A stretch of DNA of 64,000 nucleotides from the NCBI GenBank assembly GCA_028023455.1, contig JAQFVV010000042.1, forward strand, positions 8,639,922-8,703,921, read 5' to 3'. Of the stretch, positions 50,601-58,189 are shown piece by piece. Below the pieces are notes generated by a model, which saw only the letters and a program-made list of their open reading frames with translations, had not been told where the DNA came from and made no database searches. Source of the stretch: Epiperipatus broadwayi. Its lineage: Eukaryota; Onychophora; Udeonychophora; Euonychophora; Peripatidae. Position 1 is the stretch's first letter, and each line of letters opens with the position of its first letter. The translations under genes and the position numbers were made by a program.

Positions 50601-51979
50601 ATTAAAATGATGTTAAAAAAACACTCAAACTTTCATCGCACAGTATTGGGCAAGTCTGTTAAATACTGCTTTCTCTTTTATTGTTTTTATGTGAAGAATT
50701 GTTGTAGAATTCTTTCCATGCTATGAGCTGTCTATGTAAAAAATATCTTAGAGCTAAAGGTCATTCCAATATTTCTCTACTAGTGTTAAGGAATGTGTGA
50801 AGAAGAAATATTATTAATCTATTTAGTGCTTTTTATCTCCTTTCTTTATTCTCCAGTCGAAAATAACTACATACTATTTGCCATCAATATTGAATACTTG
50901 GTTGATTTGGTTGCATGCAAAAAATCTTGATTTATTTGAAATTTTGTTTTAGCTATTTTGGTATATAATGCATTAATCATTATTTCATGAGTATATTACG
51001 CTTTGTCTTTATATTTGTGGCTATCTGTGTTTTTTTAATATAGGATTATCATATGTAGCTTTGAAAAAAAAGTTTGAATTTTTCAACTAGTAATTTTTTA
51101 TCTTTTTTGTATCAGTTATAAATTTGTGAAATTTTTAAAAATGTTTTTAGGTATTTGTATATTATCCTGTCTACTAAGCTTGTAGCCATTTTTTTTTAAT
51201 TATACAGTTTCAGGGGCATACAGTAAATATTTAAAACAAAATGGCTGATGAGAAGTGGTCTTATTTAATATTTACATTTTTTATTTAAAAAATTTCTGAA
51301 AAAATTAATTATAATATTTCTACTTTATTTATTATCATTTTTTTTTTGTGCTAAGTCAACTTATTAATACAAAAACAATAAAAATATAAGAAACAGATAT
51401 CATTCCCATTAACACAGACTTCAACTTATTAATGTAAAAAAAAAAATTAGAAACTTAAAAGTGTCATATTGTTTCCGAGGGGCAAGATCCCATACCTTTT
51501 GAAATACTTCACTGCATGCTGTTCTGTCAAAGGAAGATGCTGAATGAAAACAAACTATATTTGGAGCTTGTCAGCATGTATATGTTATAGTGTAAATAGA
51601 AAAAAAAATTGAAATAAACCTCTGAATGGAATTTGTAATTGATTTATTAATTTTTTTAAACTAACACATATTTGGTAAATTAAAATTGGAAAAAAAACAA
51701 CCCATAAACAAATACTTGTAGCCCCTGAAACTATATAATTTAAAAAAAAATGGCTGCCAAAACTTGGTAGACAGAATAATACACAAAAGTTTAATTTATT
51801 ATTTATCAAAAATATATATTCCTTGTAATTGTTATTTTAAAGATTGTTTTTTGTTTTGTTTTAAGGTTTCATCTGTACCAACTGTATTAGCTGTAAAGGA
51901 TGGTAAAATAGTGGATACTTTTATTGGTCTACAAGATGTTGATAAAATTGAAGCTTTTATTGGCAAGATAATCCATTAA
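17236..51979 (+). CDS. TXN2: mitochondrial thioredoxin (Trx2), three coding exons
   Basis: The gene encodes the small mitochondrial dithiol-disulfide oxidoreductase that, with thioredoxin reductase 2 and peroxiredoxin 3, keeps matrix proteins reduced. Joining 17236-17465, 24485-24608 and 51866-51979 gives about 155 residues, near the usual TXN2 size. The N-terminus (about 50 residues) is Arg/Ser-rich with few acidic residues, as expected of a matrix-targeting peptide. The thioredoxin fold starts near [14 protein letters not shown]. The redox motif WCGPCK opens exon 2, followed by LLGPRLE and [16 protein letters not shown]. The cis-Pro motif SVPT and the C-terminal [12 protein letters not shown] are in exon 3. 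Splice sites are canonical; intron 1 is phase 2 and intron 2 phase 0. Both introns (about 7.0 and 27.3 kb) are packed with transposon remains, none of which breaks an exon. Confidence 0.95.
20589..21300 (-). pseudogene. Penelope-like RT C-terminus and GIY-YIG endonuclease (left copy)
   Basis: Reading from 21300 on the minus strand: [19 protein letters not shown], then [10 protein letters not shown] and [10 protein letters not shown], the typical end of a Penelope reverse transcriptase. One stop (in TCNQ*LCSN) precedes an open frame from 21110 to 20589. That frame has [20 protein letters not shown] as the GIY-YIG core and YVHENSTGH downstream. The right copy has Val where this one has Asp in AIYDGETKT. 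The catalytic N-terminal reverse transcriptase is missing (5' truncation) and the frame is broken, so it is inactive. Confidence 0.82.
21310..21720 (+). pseudogene. Penelope-like GIY-YIG endonuclease (right copy, inverted)
   Basis: The plus-strand frame starts near [13 protein letters not shown] and runs with one uninterrupted endonuclease segment: [20 protein letters not shown], then [11 protein letters not shown] and [10 protein letters not shown]. The stop is TAA at 21718-21720. It is shorter than the left copy at its 5' side but better preserved in the GIY-YIG motif (AIYVGETKT). It is a C-terminal fragment only, with no start codon. Confidence 0.8.
22719..23195 (-). pseudogene. intronless fragment of an F-BAR protein (CIP4/FBP17/TOCA-1-like)
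   Basis: On the minus strand, across shifted frames, the sequence reads [97 protein letters not shown] and [16 protein letters not shown]. These blocks follow the second half of the F-BAR domain of CIP4/FBP17/TOCA-type membrane-bending adaptors in the right order, including the P(I/V)I..CLDGI..A motif. There are in-frame stops (NE*AN, FQ*LQ) and frameshifts, and no intron within about 400 bp, so it is a retrocopy fragment. It ends abruptly at the 5' edge of the RTE copy on the same strand. The parent gene is not in the window. Confidence 0.78.
24485..24608 (+). CDS. TXN2: TXN2 coding exon 2 (active site)
   Basis: The acceptor is TTTTTTTTTAG at 24484. The exon contributes the last base of the codon before WCGPCK, then 41 codons through [20 protein letters not shown]. 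The donor is GTAAGG at 24609. WCGPCK carries the two redox cysteines. Confidence 0.95.
25361..26334. repeat. roughly 1-kb long palindrome, fold-back family 1
   Basis: The left arm (from 25361, gtttacacaaagcctaaatg, then accagagtaatcaatggatg, tattcatccaatatcc, ccaactataaagctttgggt) returns inverted in the right arm (caaagctttatagttggcta, atattggatgaataggta, catgcatccattgattacct, tagcctctgtgtaaacgg) to 26334. The centre carries further inverted boxes (ggttcttcactacaatccta-type against taggattatgataactgtgg-type) and a copy of the end motif near 25790-25815, so it is a palindrome within a palindrome. The end motif tatggaaagtttagcctctg matches the smaller copies at 9563 and 47722. Confidence 0.8.
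26651..26730. repeat. two exact tandem 39-bp units
   Basis: The unit containing ttattggatacaataaattt and gcaagactgagcata occurs twice head to tail (ATTGGA at 26655 and 26694). Confidence 0.85.
26855..27040 (+). repeat. possible tRNA-derived SINE head
   Basis: TATGGCGCAGTGATAGAGC (about 26868-26886) fits the polymerase III A box. A degenerate B-box-like AGTTTTGACTT follows about 45 bp later, then an unrelated body with a T-run. No clear target duplication was seen. Chance similarity is possible. Confidence 0.4.
27060..28150 (+). pseudogene. decayed LINE 3' region (C-terminal zinc-knuckle end)
   Basis: Across shifted frames the sequence reads [49 protein letters not shown] and then, in an open frame from 27587, [20 protein letters not shown] and [20 protein letters not shown]. 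The C..C......E...H.F motif after the reverse transcriptase is the usual C-terminal cysteine/histidine knuckle of non-LTR elements. There are several stops (for example after YHF), so it is inactive. It is not the family of the copies at 37-42 kb, whose knuckle region reads CKLCKE..ENIRHLL. The part beyond 27835 is only weakly coding-like. Confidence 0.55.
28490..28775 (+). other. unassigned open segment ending at a donor-like site
   Basis: The frame from about 28518 reads [20 protein letters not shown] and, after [12 protein letters not shown], continues with [20 protein letters not shown] and [12 protein letters not shown] up to TCTTCAAATGG|GTAAGT (28770-28775). The protein-like character and GC content stand out from the surroundings. 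ATG at 28536 opens 78 codons, and the consensus donor suggests an exon or an exon captured in a retro-fragment. No family is recognised. It lies in a thioredoxin intron, so a nested gene is possible but unproven. Confidence 0.35.
28776..31384. other. intron 2 sequence, mostly nothing recognised
   Basis: AT-rich, except for a GC-rich patch at 29915-30125 (for example ggcgtggtcacatcttggcg) that stands out sharply. I cannot assign the patch, and no long frame passes through it. It may be an eroded retro-fragment or SINE. Confidence 0.4.
31385..31560. repeat. cluster of short palindromes TATAACGGAATCGCTTATA type
   Basis: The motif AAATATAACGGAATCGCTTA followed by TATTTAA occurs at about 31391 and 31461. 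A variant AAATATAATAGAATCGATTA is at about 31494, and a half copy (AAATATAACGGGAT) at about 31539. Each full copy is an inverted repeat with AAATATAA / TTATATTT arms around a GAATCG core. Another half (aatcgattatatttaa) is at 32411. Confidence 0.7.
31561..37089. other. very AT-rich part of intron 2, no gene recognised
   Basis: This is low-complexity AT sequence with dinucleotide tracts and a T-run joined to an A-run at 35580-35615. Between about 34860 and 35570 the minus strand has short coding-like stretches (for example [20 protein letters not shown] and [20 protein letters not shown]) separated by stops. This may be a decayed retrocopy that I cannot identify. Confidence 0.4.
37090..37663 (-). 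mobile_element. LINE family 2, copy A (5'-truncated 3' end)
   Basis: On the minus strand it begins in the coding region for [14 protein letters not shown] and ends in a short CATCA-type pentanucleotide tail at 37090-37097. Coding fragments include [20 protein letters not shown] and [19 protein letters not shown]. Its 5' break abuts directly on the tail of copy B. It is inactive and has no reverse transcriptase. Confidence 0.85.
37664..38779 (-). mobile_element. LINE family 2, copy B (5'-truncated 3' end)
   Basis: Equivalent to copy C from about 38780 to 39896. Its 3' tail on the minus strand is GCATCACATCACATCAC (37664-37680). Recognisable coding includes [33 protein letters not shown] and the Cys knuckle [16 protein letters not shown]. 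There are frameshifts and stops. Its 5' end breaks where copy C has [12 protein letters not shown] and meets the tail of copy C with no spacer. Confidence 0.87.
39031..40796 (-). pseudogene. LINE family 2 reverse transcriptase and C-terminal knuckle
   Basis: The frame from 40796 ([38 protein letters not shown]) is followed, after a frameshift near 40572, by 512 codons. These contain [34 protein letters not shown] (first catalytic Asp), [30 protein letters not shown] (FVDD in place of the common FADD), the post-catalytic block [14 protein letters not shown], and the terminal knuckle [20 protein letters not shown]. The frame closes at TAG just before the end that copies A and B still encode. 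The catalytic residues are intact, but the frame breaks make it a pseudogene. Confidence 0.88.
40910..41134 (-). pseudogene. LINE family 2 linker between endonuclease and reverse transcriptase
   Basis: A 74-codon basic segment (includes [20 protein letters not shown] and [20 protein letters not shown]) lies in the position and style of the linker before the LINE reverse transcriptase finger region. It is separated from its neighbours by frameshifts. Confidence 0.65.
41343..41914 (-). pseudogene. LINE family 2 endonuclease, C-terminal half
   Basis: From 41914: [37 protein letters not shown] (the GD.N catalytic box), then, after a frameshift near 41690, [18 protein letters not shown] (the W.R.....IDYVL box) and [10 protein letters not shown], which replaces the usual SDH box. 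The order matches the apurinic-endonuclease-like domain that nicks the target. The N-terminal half with the first catalytic residues is missing. Confidence 0.8.
41936..42582. other. AT-rich intron sequence, nothing recognised
   Basis: No coding or repeat structure was seen beyond T-runs and short AT tracts. Confidence 0.4.
42583..42873. repeat. 290-bp fold-back repeat
   Basis: The left arm (tttgcacatatgtatc, tttacaaagtatatag, ttgttgagcttaaagca, tattctagttgggtctg) pairs with the inverted right arm (caaattcaactagaatag, attgaacttaacaaaaaatg, ctatatactttgtaaa, tatacatacatttgcaca). The loop is at about 42715-42745. MITE-like; no target duplication identified. Confidence 0.75.
43299..45454. mobile_element. 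2,156-bp element with TGTAAC...GTTACA ends, possible solo LTR
   Basis: It starts TGTAACAGGCACATACGTAT and ends TTAAGGCACATATGTACGTT then ACA, sitting inside an AT dinucleotide tract on both sides. Both ends carry the same GGCACATAYGTAYGTTACA box in the same orientation and also form a short TG...CA inverted terminus, as LTRs do. The interior is GC-richer than the flanks (for example 43660-43860 and 44340-44760) and has repeated TATCTGAC boxes (43641, 44091, 44513). No long coding frame. It could be a solo LTR or a terminal-inverted-repeat element; the AT flanks hide any target duplication. Confidence 0.5.
45455..47721. other. AT-rich intron sequence, nothing recognised
   Basis: Apart from a G9 run at 45643-45651 and AT tracts, I see no feature I can support. 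Confidence 0.4.
47722..47934. repeat. fold-back repeat, family 1
   Basis: The left arm (aaacaggcaaaactctccat then acagtagtgccactcag) pairs with the right arm (ctgagtggcactactgtatg then gagagttttgcctgttt). Between them are boxes shared with the 25361-26334 copy (gcataaaatcccaatcga, tactcatccaaaatcccc, ttctagcttgtggctttc). The following aaatggtgatcatatgatgt is also shared. Confidence 0.78.
47935..51182. other. AT-rich intron sequence, nothing recognised
   Basis: No gene or confident repeat. The patch at 48860-48920 (tgtaagcgccaagacgcaat) is less AT-rich but unassigned. Confidence 0.4.
51183..51767. mobile_element. 585-bp inverted-repeat element just upstream of TXN2 exon 3
   Basis: The left end (tagccatttttttttaatta then tacagtttcaggggc, 51183-51217) is the reverse complement of the right end (gcccctgaaactatataatt then taaaaaaaaatggct, 51721-51755). 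The interior shares a block (aagatcccatacctttt) with a related copy at about 61735-62215 (aggatcccgtactttt). It ends about 100 bp before the exon 3 acceptor. Confidence 0.7.
51866..51979 (+). CDS. TXN2: TXN2 coding exon 3 (cis-Pro motif and C-terminus)
   Basis: The acceptor is TTTTAAG at 51865. It encodes 37 residues beginning [19 protein letters not shown] and ending GKIIH, with TAA at 51977-51979. The Pro of SVPT is the cis-proline that faces the active site in all thioredoxins. Confidence 0.95.
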   Translation, partial: VSSVPTVLAVKDGKIVDTFIGLQDVDKIEAFIGKIIH

Positions 51980-52054
51980 TCTGGTATTATATAGACTTTA
52001 TTAGACAATTATTATTCCATCTGTCATTGAGTAACACTGTCACTAAGTGTTTTC

Positions 52055-52060
52055 AATAAA
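52055..52060 (+). terminator. TXN2: likely polyadenylation signal of TXN2
   Basis: AATAAA lies 76 bp after the stop codon. A second AATAAA is at 52158-52163. Which one is used cannot be told from the sequence. Confidence 0.55.
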
Positions 52061-52299
52061 TTGATTGGATCTGGATGGAAGAAAGAGTAATGTTTCTGTT
52101 ATCATGCTATTTATAAACATTCATAATACTGAAATATTTGAATTTTGCAAATTGTAAAATAAAATTAAAAAAATAATGTTTTTAAAATCGTGTTTGGTTT
52201 TTTAAGGAGATAGTGGATTTGGGAGAGAATAGTCTATGATTAAGTGTTTATTACTTAAATATTTTATTAAATATGTATATATTTGCATATGCTTTATAG

Positions 52300-52728
52300 C
52301 AGGGGTAGCCAACAAGTCGATTGTGATCCACTGGTCGATTGCAAAGCCATTATTGGTCAATTGCGAGGCCAATCTGGCAAAAGTTGTCAGTAATGAGTGA
52401 AACAAATTAAGTCAAGATTTTCAAGTTTTTTTGTTTTTGTTCTAAATTTTTTTTCAATTCTAGATAGGTGAAGTCCACTAAATCATATCATTATTGAAAA
52501 TATTTTTAATCTTGACTTAATGTAGCTAATTTGAATTAATAAATATTGTTAATAATTAATCATGTTGCCTTAATTCCCCGGACATGAGTTTTTTGGCCTG
52601 TTAATAATTGTTATTTTTTACTAGGTAGATATATAAAAATGATATATATTTCACACTTCCCTCCACTTAGACTACACATTTTTACAATAAAAAGTAGATC
52701 TTATGAACACAAAAGTTGGCCACCCCTG
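52300..52728. mobile_element. 429-bp hAT-type MITE with perfect 8-bp target duplication
   Basis: The ends CAGGGGTAGCCAAC and GTTGGCCACCCCTG are typical hAT termini (one mismatch plus short offsets). The exact 8-bp duplication CTTTATAG flanks it (52292-52299 and 52729-52736). The left subterminal part carries repeated TGGTCGATTGC / TGGTCAATTGC boxes. No transposase is present, so it would depend on a hAT enzyme from elsewhere. Confidence 0.92.
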
Positions 52729-52736
52729 CTTTATAG

Positions 52737-54667
52737 CATAATTAAATGTCTTATTATTAAGCTAAAATTTATTTTATTCTATAATCTTTTTATTAACAAA
52801 ATACTAGCTTTTGTAATCTTATCATAACATGACTGTCTTGTTCAATAAACACCACTCTTTTTAAGAATAAGGATAAAGGTGAAGAGATCATGTTAACTTT
52901 CTTATATAATACTTATAAAGATTACATTGGCCTAAGAGCAGATCCAAGAACTAAAGGTGTTTGAATCGATTCTTAATTGAGAAAGTAAAATAAAAAATCT
53001 TAGTTTCTAGCCATATGATTATTTAATTATGCTTTAAGTTTAGTTTGATTGTTGATTATAAAATATACATGAAATTTAATTAAGAAAGGGACAACCAGTT
53101 TTACTTATTTATTTATTCTCTGAATCTATATCTACATTTGTGAATGCGTTAATGTAATTATTTTGTCATTAGAATTTGTGGTTTTTTTTATTAACTTCTT
53201 GAAGATTTTATGCATTAGAGGTTTATGTATTCAGAACCATGTTCATGATCTAGAATTGGAATCTTAATGGAATTAAATTTTTAGCTAATGTTGGTGAGTA
53301 TTTAGTTGTTTTTTTTTTGCTGATGTTAGAACTTCCAGCTCCTTCATCACATAGGGAGATATTTTTTTACAGTCACTGATCAATGTTTAATTGAATTAAC
53401 AATTTAAGATTTGTATTATAATTGAAAATTATTTGCAATGTAAATTCAGGGCCTGGCTAGCTACATTAAAATTTGAAATAGTTGAATAAAATTGTATGTA
53501 TTATATTATAAAATCTCTATTTGAGAGAATTATATCTGTTGATATGACAACTAATACCTTTTTTGATTTGTAATTTTGTTATTTATAATATTTAAAGTAA
53601 TATTAGTTTCTACTTATTTATATATCTGTGTGTATGTGTGTACATATAGATCACACACGTATATGTATGATTATATGTATAGAAAAACTTCATTGTATAA
53701 TAGGAGATCTTCCATTACCATATTTATTTTTTTTGGATTTAGTCTGGGTGAAAGTTAAAAATTTTTTATTCCATGGACAGCCTGACTAATTACCTAATTA
53801 TTGAATGGTTAATGAATATCTAGCTATTCTTAAAAATAAACAAAAAATAGAAACTTATAACTATTCAATCTTTACAATCTTATTTTATAATAAAAAATTA
53901 GATGCTTAAAATTTTTATCTTTAAGTGCCATCTATCAACTTATATTTTTCTGTGTATTGTATTTCTTTTAAAAAAGATTTATTATATTTGCAAATTTGAA
54001 AAGCTATTAATTCAATATAGAAATTTATCTAGTTGGGACATTAATATTTTATATCAAGTAAAATAATAGTAGTCAAAAAATAAAGTTGAAAAATCAAAAA
54101 ACCCAAACATATCCATTTTTATTGATTATTATATAGTCCATGGAAGAAAAAAATAAATATTATGTAGTCTGAGAAAATAAATCAGACATATCACAAATGG
54201 AAGAAATTATAACAAAATTGGAAGAGATTTTCATAACAAAGAGATGATAAATGTGAAGTAAATGGAGAATAGATTTGTATTATTTTTTATTACTTCATAC
54301 TTTAAACAAACTCATTTTTATACAAAAGAGTTGATAAATAAAGTATACTCAACCTTGTAATATAAGGAATAGTGATAATAAAATCCTGAAAAATATTTTA
54401 AATATTTTTGTTAATAAATCTATTATAAACTGTAAGGTATTAAAGATATTACTATATTAGAAAATCAAAAACACTTTGGGAAAAGAAGTGCTTTATGGAA
54501 ATTCTCTGCCAATGTATATTGAAGTCACAAAGCAACGGAGTATTATTTGGTCATTGTTAATACTAGTCGGTCAATACTTGTCAGCATCTTAACACTTTTT
54601 AGCATCACAATGTTTAAAACTTCATTATAAATTATTTAAAGATCTTTATAAGATTCCTATTTGAAAT
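52737..54667. other. AT-rich intergenic sequence, nothing recognised
   Basis: No coding or structured repeat I can support; short GT/AT tracts near 53620-53670. Confidence 0.4.
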
Positions 54668-57342
54668 AATATATAAAATACAAGTACAATTTGTACTCTT
54701 CAAACCACTTTACAGCAAAAAATTTATTATTATTATTATATATACCCAATCTGACATTTATTACATTTTTTCTATATTTATCATTAAATAATAAATGTAA
54801 TAATTCCCAAGATTAAATGGATTTATAAGTAATCGTTAAAATCAGTCAATACTTAGACAATCCCAATATCAATAACAAACAACAATCTCAACTTGTTGTC
54901 AAAGCAACCTTTAACAATAAAGGTGGAATTCCATCTTTATTTATGGTCCAGTATATTTATATAGACAATAAAGATTGCAACTTGACCACAAAGATTGAAA
55001 TTATTGTTACAAAGAAGTTAAATAAATCTCCTTAAACAAGAAAATATAACCTGTTCTGAATCCAGACTAATAAATAGTCAAATATAGCATTCCAAACTGC
55101 AATTATAATTTATGGTACTTTGGTATTATTTCTGCTATGACGTATTACTCTGGTGACATTTGTGTCTGATAATATTTATTCAAACTTTGCGTTTATGATG
55201 TTATGGCAACCAAGAGTGACTAATCCATGTCAAATGAAGATATTAAACAGTTTATTCTGCCATAGTGATTTTTTTTACCCTCCACAACATAATACATCTC
55301 TCACATCATTTGTAAGTATTATGGTTTTATATTTAAAAAGATGTATTTACACCTAAAACTTTATATATATATATTTTTGCTAAAACTTTATATATGTTTT
55401 TTTTTTTGTTAAAAAATATTTAAAATATAATATTAAATTTACAGTTAAAACTTTCTTACAGCTCACCATTTAAAAAAACATTTCAGGTTTTTTTTTATAT
55501 ATTTCTCCATTTTCCATAATGAATATACCTTTCCATCATTGGAAATAAGGTGTTTTTTTGTTTTAAAGTTTGGTATTACATGTGCTGGCTTTTTATGATG
55601 GCACAAAGTGCCAAATTATACCAGGAGGGGGGAGGATGGCTTTGACGACACAAAATGTTGTAAATAAGCTTTTATTTTTATAGCGCTGTGCTTTATAAAT
55701 TGTAATACATTAAAGATCAGTCTTTTCAAGCTATTGTGCATGTGCTTTTTACGAGTGTTAATAATAAATGAATATTTTCACTCCCAATACATGATATAGT
55801 ATTTAAGAAAGAATAAAATGAATCCACTTATTCTTTCTGACCCAAATGCTTATATATGGGCAAATCTTAAGTACTAGAAGTGAAAGCGTGAGGATAGACC
55901 ACTCACTTTAAATTACTGTTTACGATGTCTGAATGAATGACGTCGATGAAATTATCTAGAATTTATTAAACATCATTCTCAAGTGAAACTTAAACATATG
56001 TAAATAAGCATTTATTTTTATAGCATGCACAATAGCTTCAAAAGGCTGATCTTTAATGTATTATAAAATGTTGTAATAAAAATTTGCAAAAAGTGCCATA
56101 TTAAAAAGTCACGACTACCTGTTTTTATTTAGATTTTCCCATATATAAGCATTTGGTCAGAAAGAATAAGTGAATTCATTTTATTCTTTCTTAAATACTA
56201 TATCTTGTATTGGGAGTGAAAGTATTCATTTATTATTAACACTCGTAAAAGGCACATGCACAATAGCTTGAAAAGGCTGATCTTTAATGTATTAGTATTG
56301 TAATGTGTTTTTCTTTTTCATACTGAATATATATATATATTTTTTTTAAATTTGGACTTTTATACTACATGTGGTATGACATATTGCTTCCAGTGATATA
56401 TTACTCTAAGTTTGCAGTATCTTTAAAATATTGTCTCCATGGGATCTGCAAACAAATTTTATTAAGTTTGTTTGCACATTCCTTAGAGGCATTATTTTAA
56501 ATATATCACTAACTTAGAATAATACATCACCGGAGTAATACATCATAGCAGGAATAATACCAAAGTATCTAATTTGTAAATTACACCCGAAGTATTATTT
56601 AAATAATAAGTGTAATAATGTTCAAGGCTAAATGGGTTTATACATAATTATTAAAATTAGTCAACATTTAGATAATATCAATAATATTCAACAATCTCAA
56701 TCTGTTGTCAAGGCAATCTCCTTTTAACAATAAAGGTGGAATTTCATCTTTATTTATGTCCAATATTATATAGACACTAAAGATTGCAACTTGACCACAG
56801 AGATTGAAATTATTAATACAAAGAAGTTTAAAAAACTCCTTAAACAGATAAATATAACCTATTCTGAATGCCTTGACAATAAGTTGAGATTATTGATTGA
56901 TATGGGGATTGTCTAAGTGTTGATTGATTTTAATGATTACTTATAAACCCCATTTAACTTTGAGCATTAATTGCAGTTTGTAATGTTATATGTGATTATT
57001 TATTAGTCTGCATTCAGAACAGATTATGTTTACCTGTTTAAAGAGGTTAATTTAAACATCTTTGTATCAATAATTTCAATCTTTGTATGAAAAATTGCAA
57101 TCTTTAGTATCTATATAAATATATTGGACTTCCTTTATTGTAAAAGGAGATTGCCTTGAGATTGTTGATTGTTATTGATATTGGGATTGTCTAAGTGTTG
57201 ACTGATTTTAATAGTGTTTATCATTATATTATAACTCTGAGAAGATTGCAGGACAGTCAAAATGTCAGATTGTATGTGTGTGTGTGTATATATAATAATT
57301 TTTTTTTTGCTATAAAGTGTTTGAGTTTGTATTTATATAAAA
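54668..57342. repeat. 2.7-kb nested palindrome, fold-back family 2
   Basis: The outer ends pair: tacaatttgtactcttcaaa..cactttacagcaaaaaa on the left, ttttttttgctataaagtgt..ttgagtttgtatttata on the right. Inside, a block with caatcccaatatcaataaca and aaagattgcaacttgaccac occurs at about 54850-55000, again direct at 56670-56800, and inverted at about 56880-57210. A second inverted pair lies deeper: ctatgacgtattactc (55135) against gagtaatacatcatag (56542), and the 55670-55870 block against 56140-56310 (acattaaagatcagtctttt and aaaaggctgatctttaatgt). The right side carries the ctctgagaagattgcaggac box of the 9764-10429 palindrome. No protein was found. Confidence 0.8.
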
Positions 57343-58189
57343 TATTACAGCACAATTAATGAAGTGATATATTTAGTGACATTAATGAATATATAAAATA
57401 ATATTGCACCTGTTATGCTGTATAATTGTCAGTGAAATTTAATCCAGAAGCAGACTGAATAAATGGATCATAAACAGGAATATTGGTGTCTTAATTCTTA
57501 ATTTAAATTGATAAGTATTTTTCATTTTTAAAAAATGAAACAGTATTAGGAAGATACAACAGTGGTAGCAATTTAAATACAAATGAATCTTTGAGAGAAA
57601 CTTGATAGGAATAATAGTTTTCCCCAAAATAATAGTGCCTGGTGTTTGATGGATTTTACATTGAACTACATGTAAAGAAAAAGCAAGATTATATTGTTAA
57701 TTTTACTTGAAGATTCAATTGTGATCAATAATATAATTTAGTATAGTAATATAAAATAAAGATTGATTTTGGTATTTAGAAATCTTCTGGTGTTCAAGCA
57801 CTGAGTTGAGCTGTAATAGAGAGTTATTTTTGTATCTACTATTTTATCATTGTGATAAAAGGAGAGAACAAGCTAATATTTATAATATGTAAACTTCTAA
57901 AGAGCAACTTAATAGTGATTATAAAAACAACTACCAAGGTAACAGACATTTTGTTTGTATCTCAGGATGTTTGTTTTTTTGGGTTTGCTGACTATACTGT
58001 ACGTACATGATAATATTTTTTTACAGATCTTGATCTTAATTAATATATATATGTTATTTCGCTGCTATTAGATGAAGGGCATAATTTATTATTGTTCTTT
58101 CTAAATTGATTATTGAAATGTAGGAAGAACCTTTGTTAAATTGTACTATCATGTGAGCATTTTTTTTATCTTTTGAACTTGAAGAAAGT
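57343..58189. other. AT-rich intergenic sequence, nothing recognised
   Basis: No feature I can support. Confidence 0.4.

Larger units (their letters stand above)
24609..51865 (+). other. TXN2: TXN2 intron 2 (about 27.3 kb)
   Basis: Donor GTAAGG and acceptor TTTTAAG at 51865. The intron is mostly transposon-derived; recognisable elements are listed separately. Unlisted stretches, including 24609-25360, are AT-rich with nothing I can name. Confidence 0.9.
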
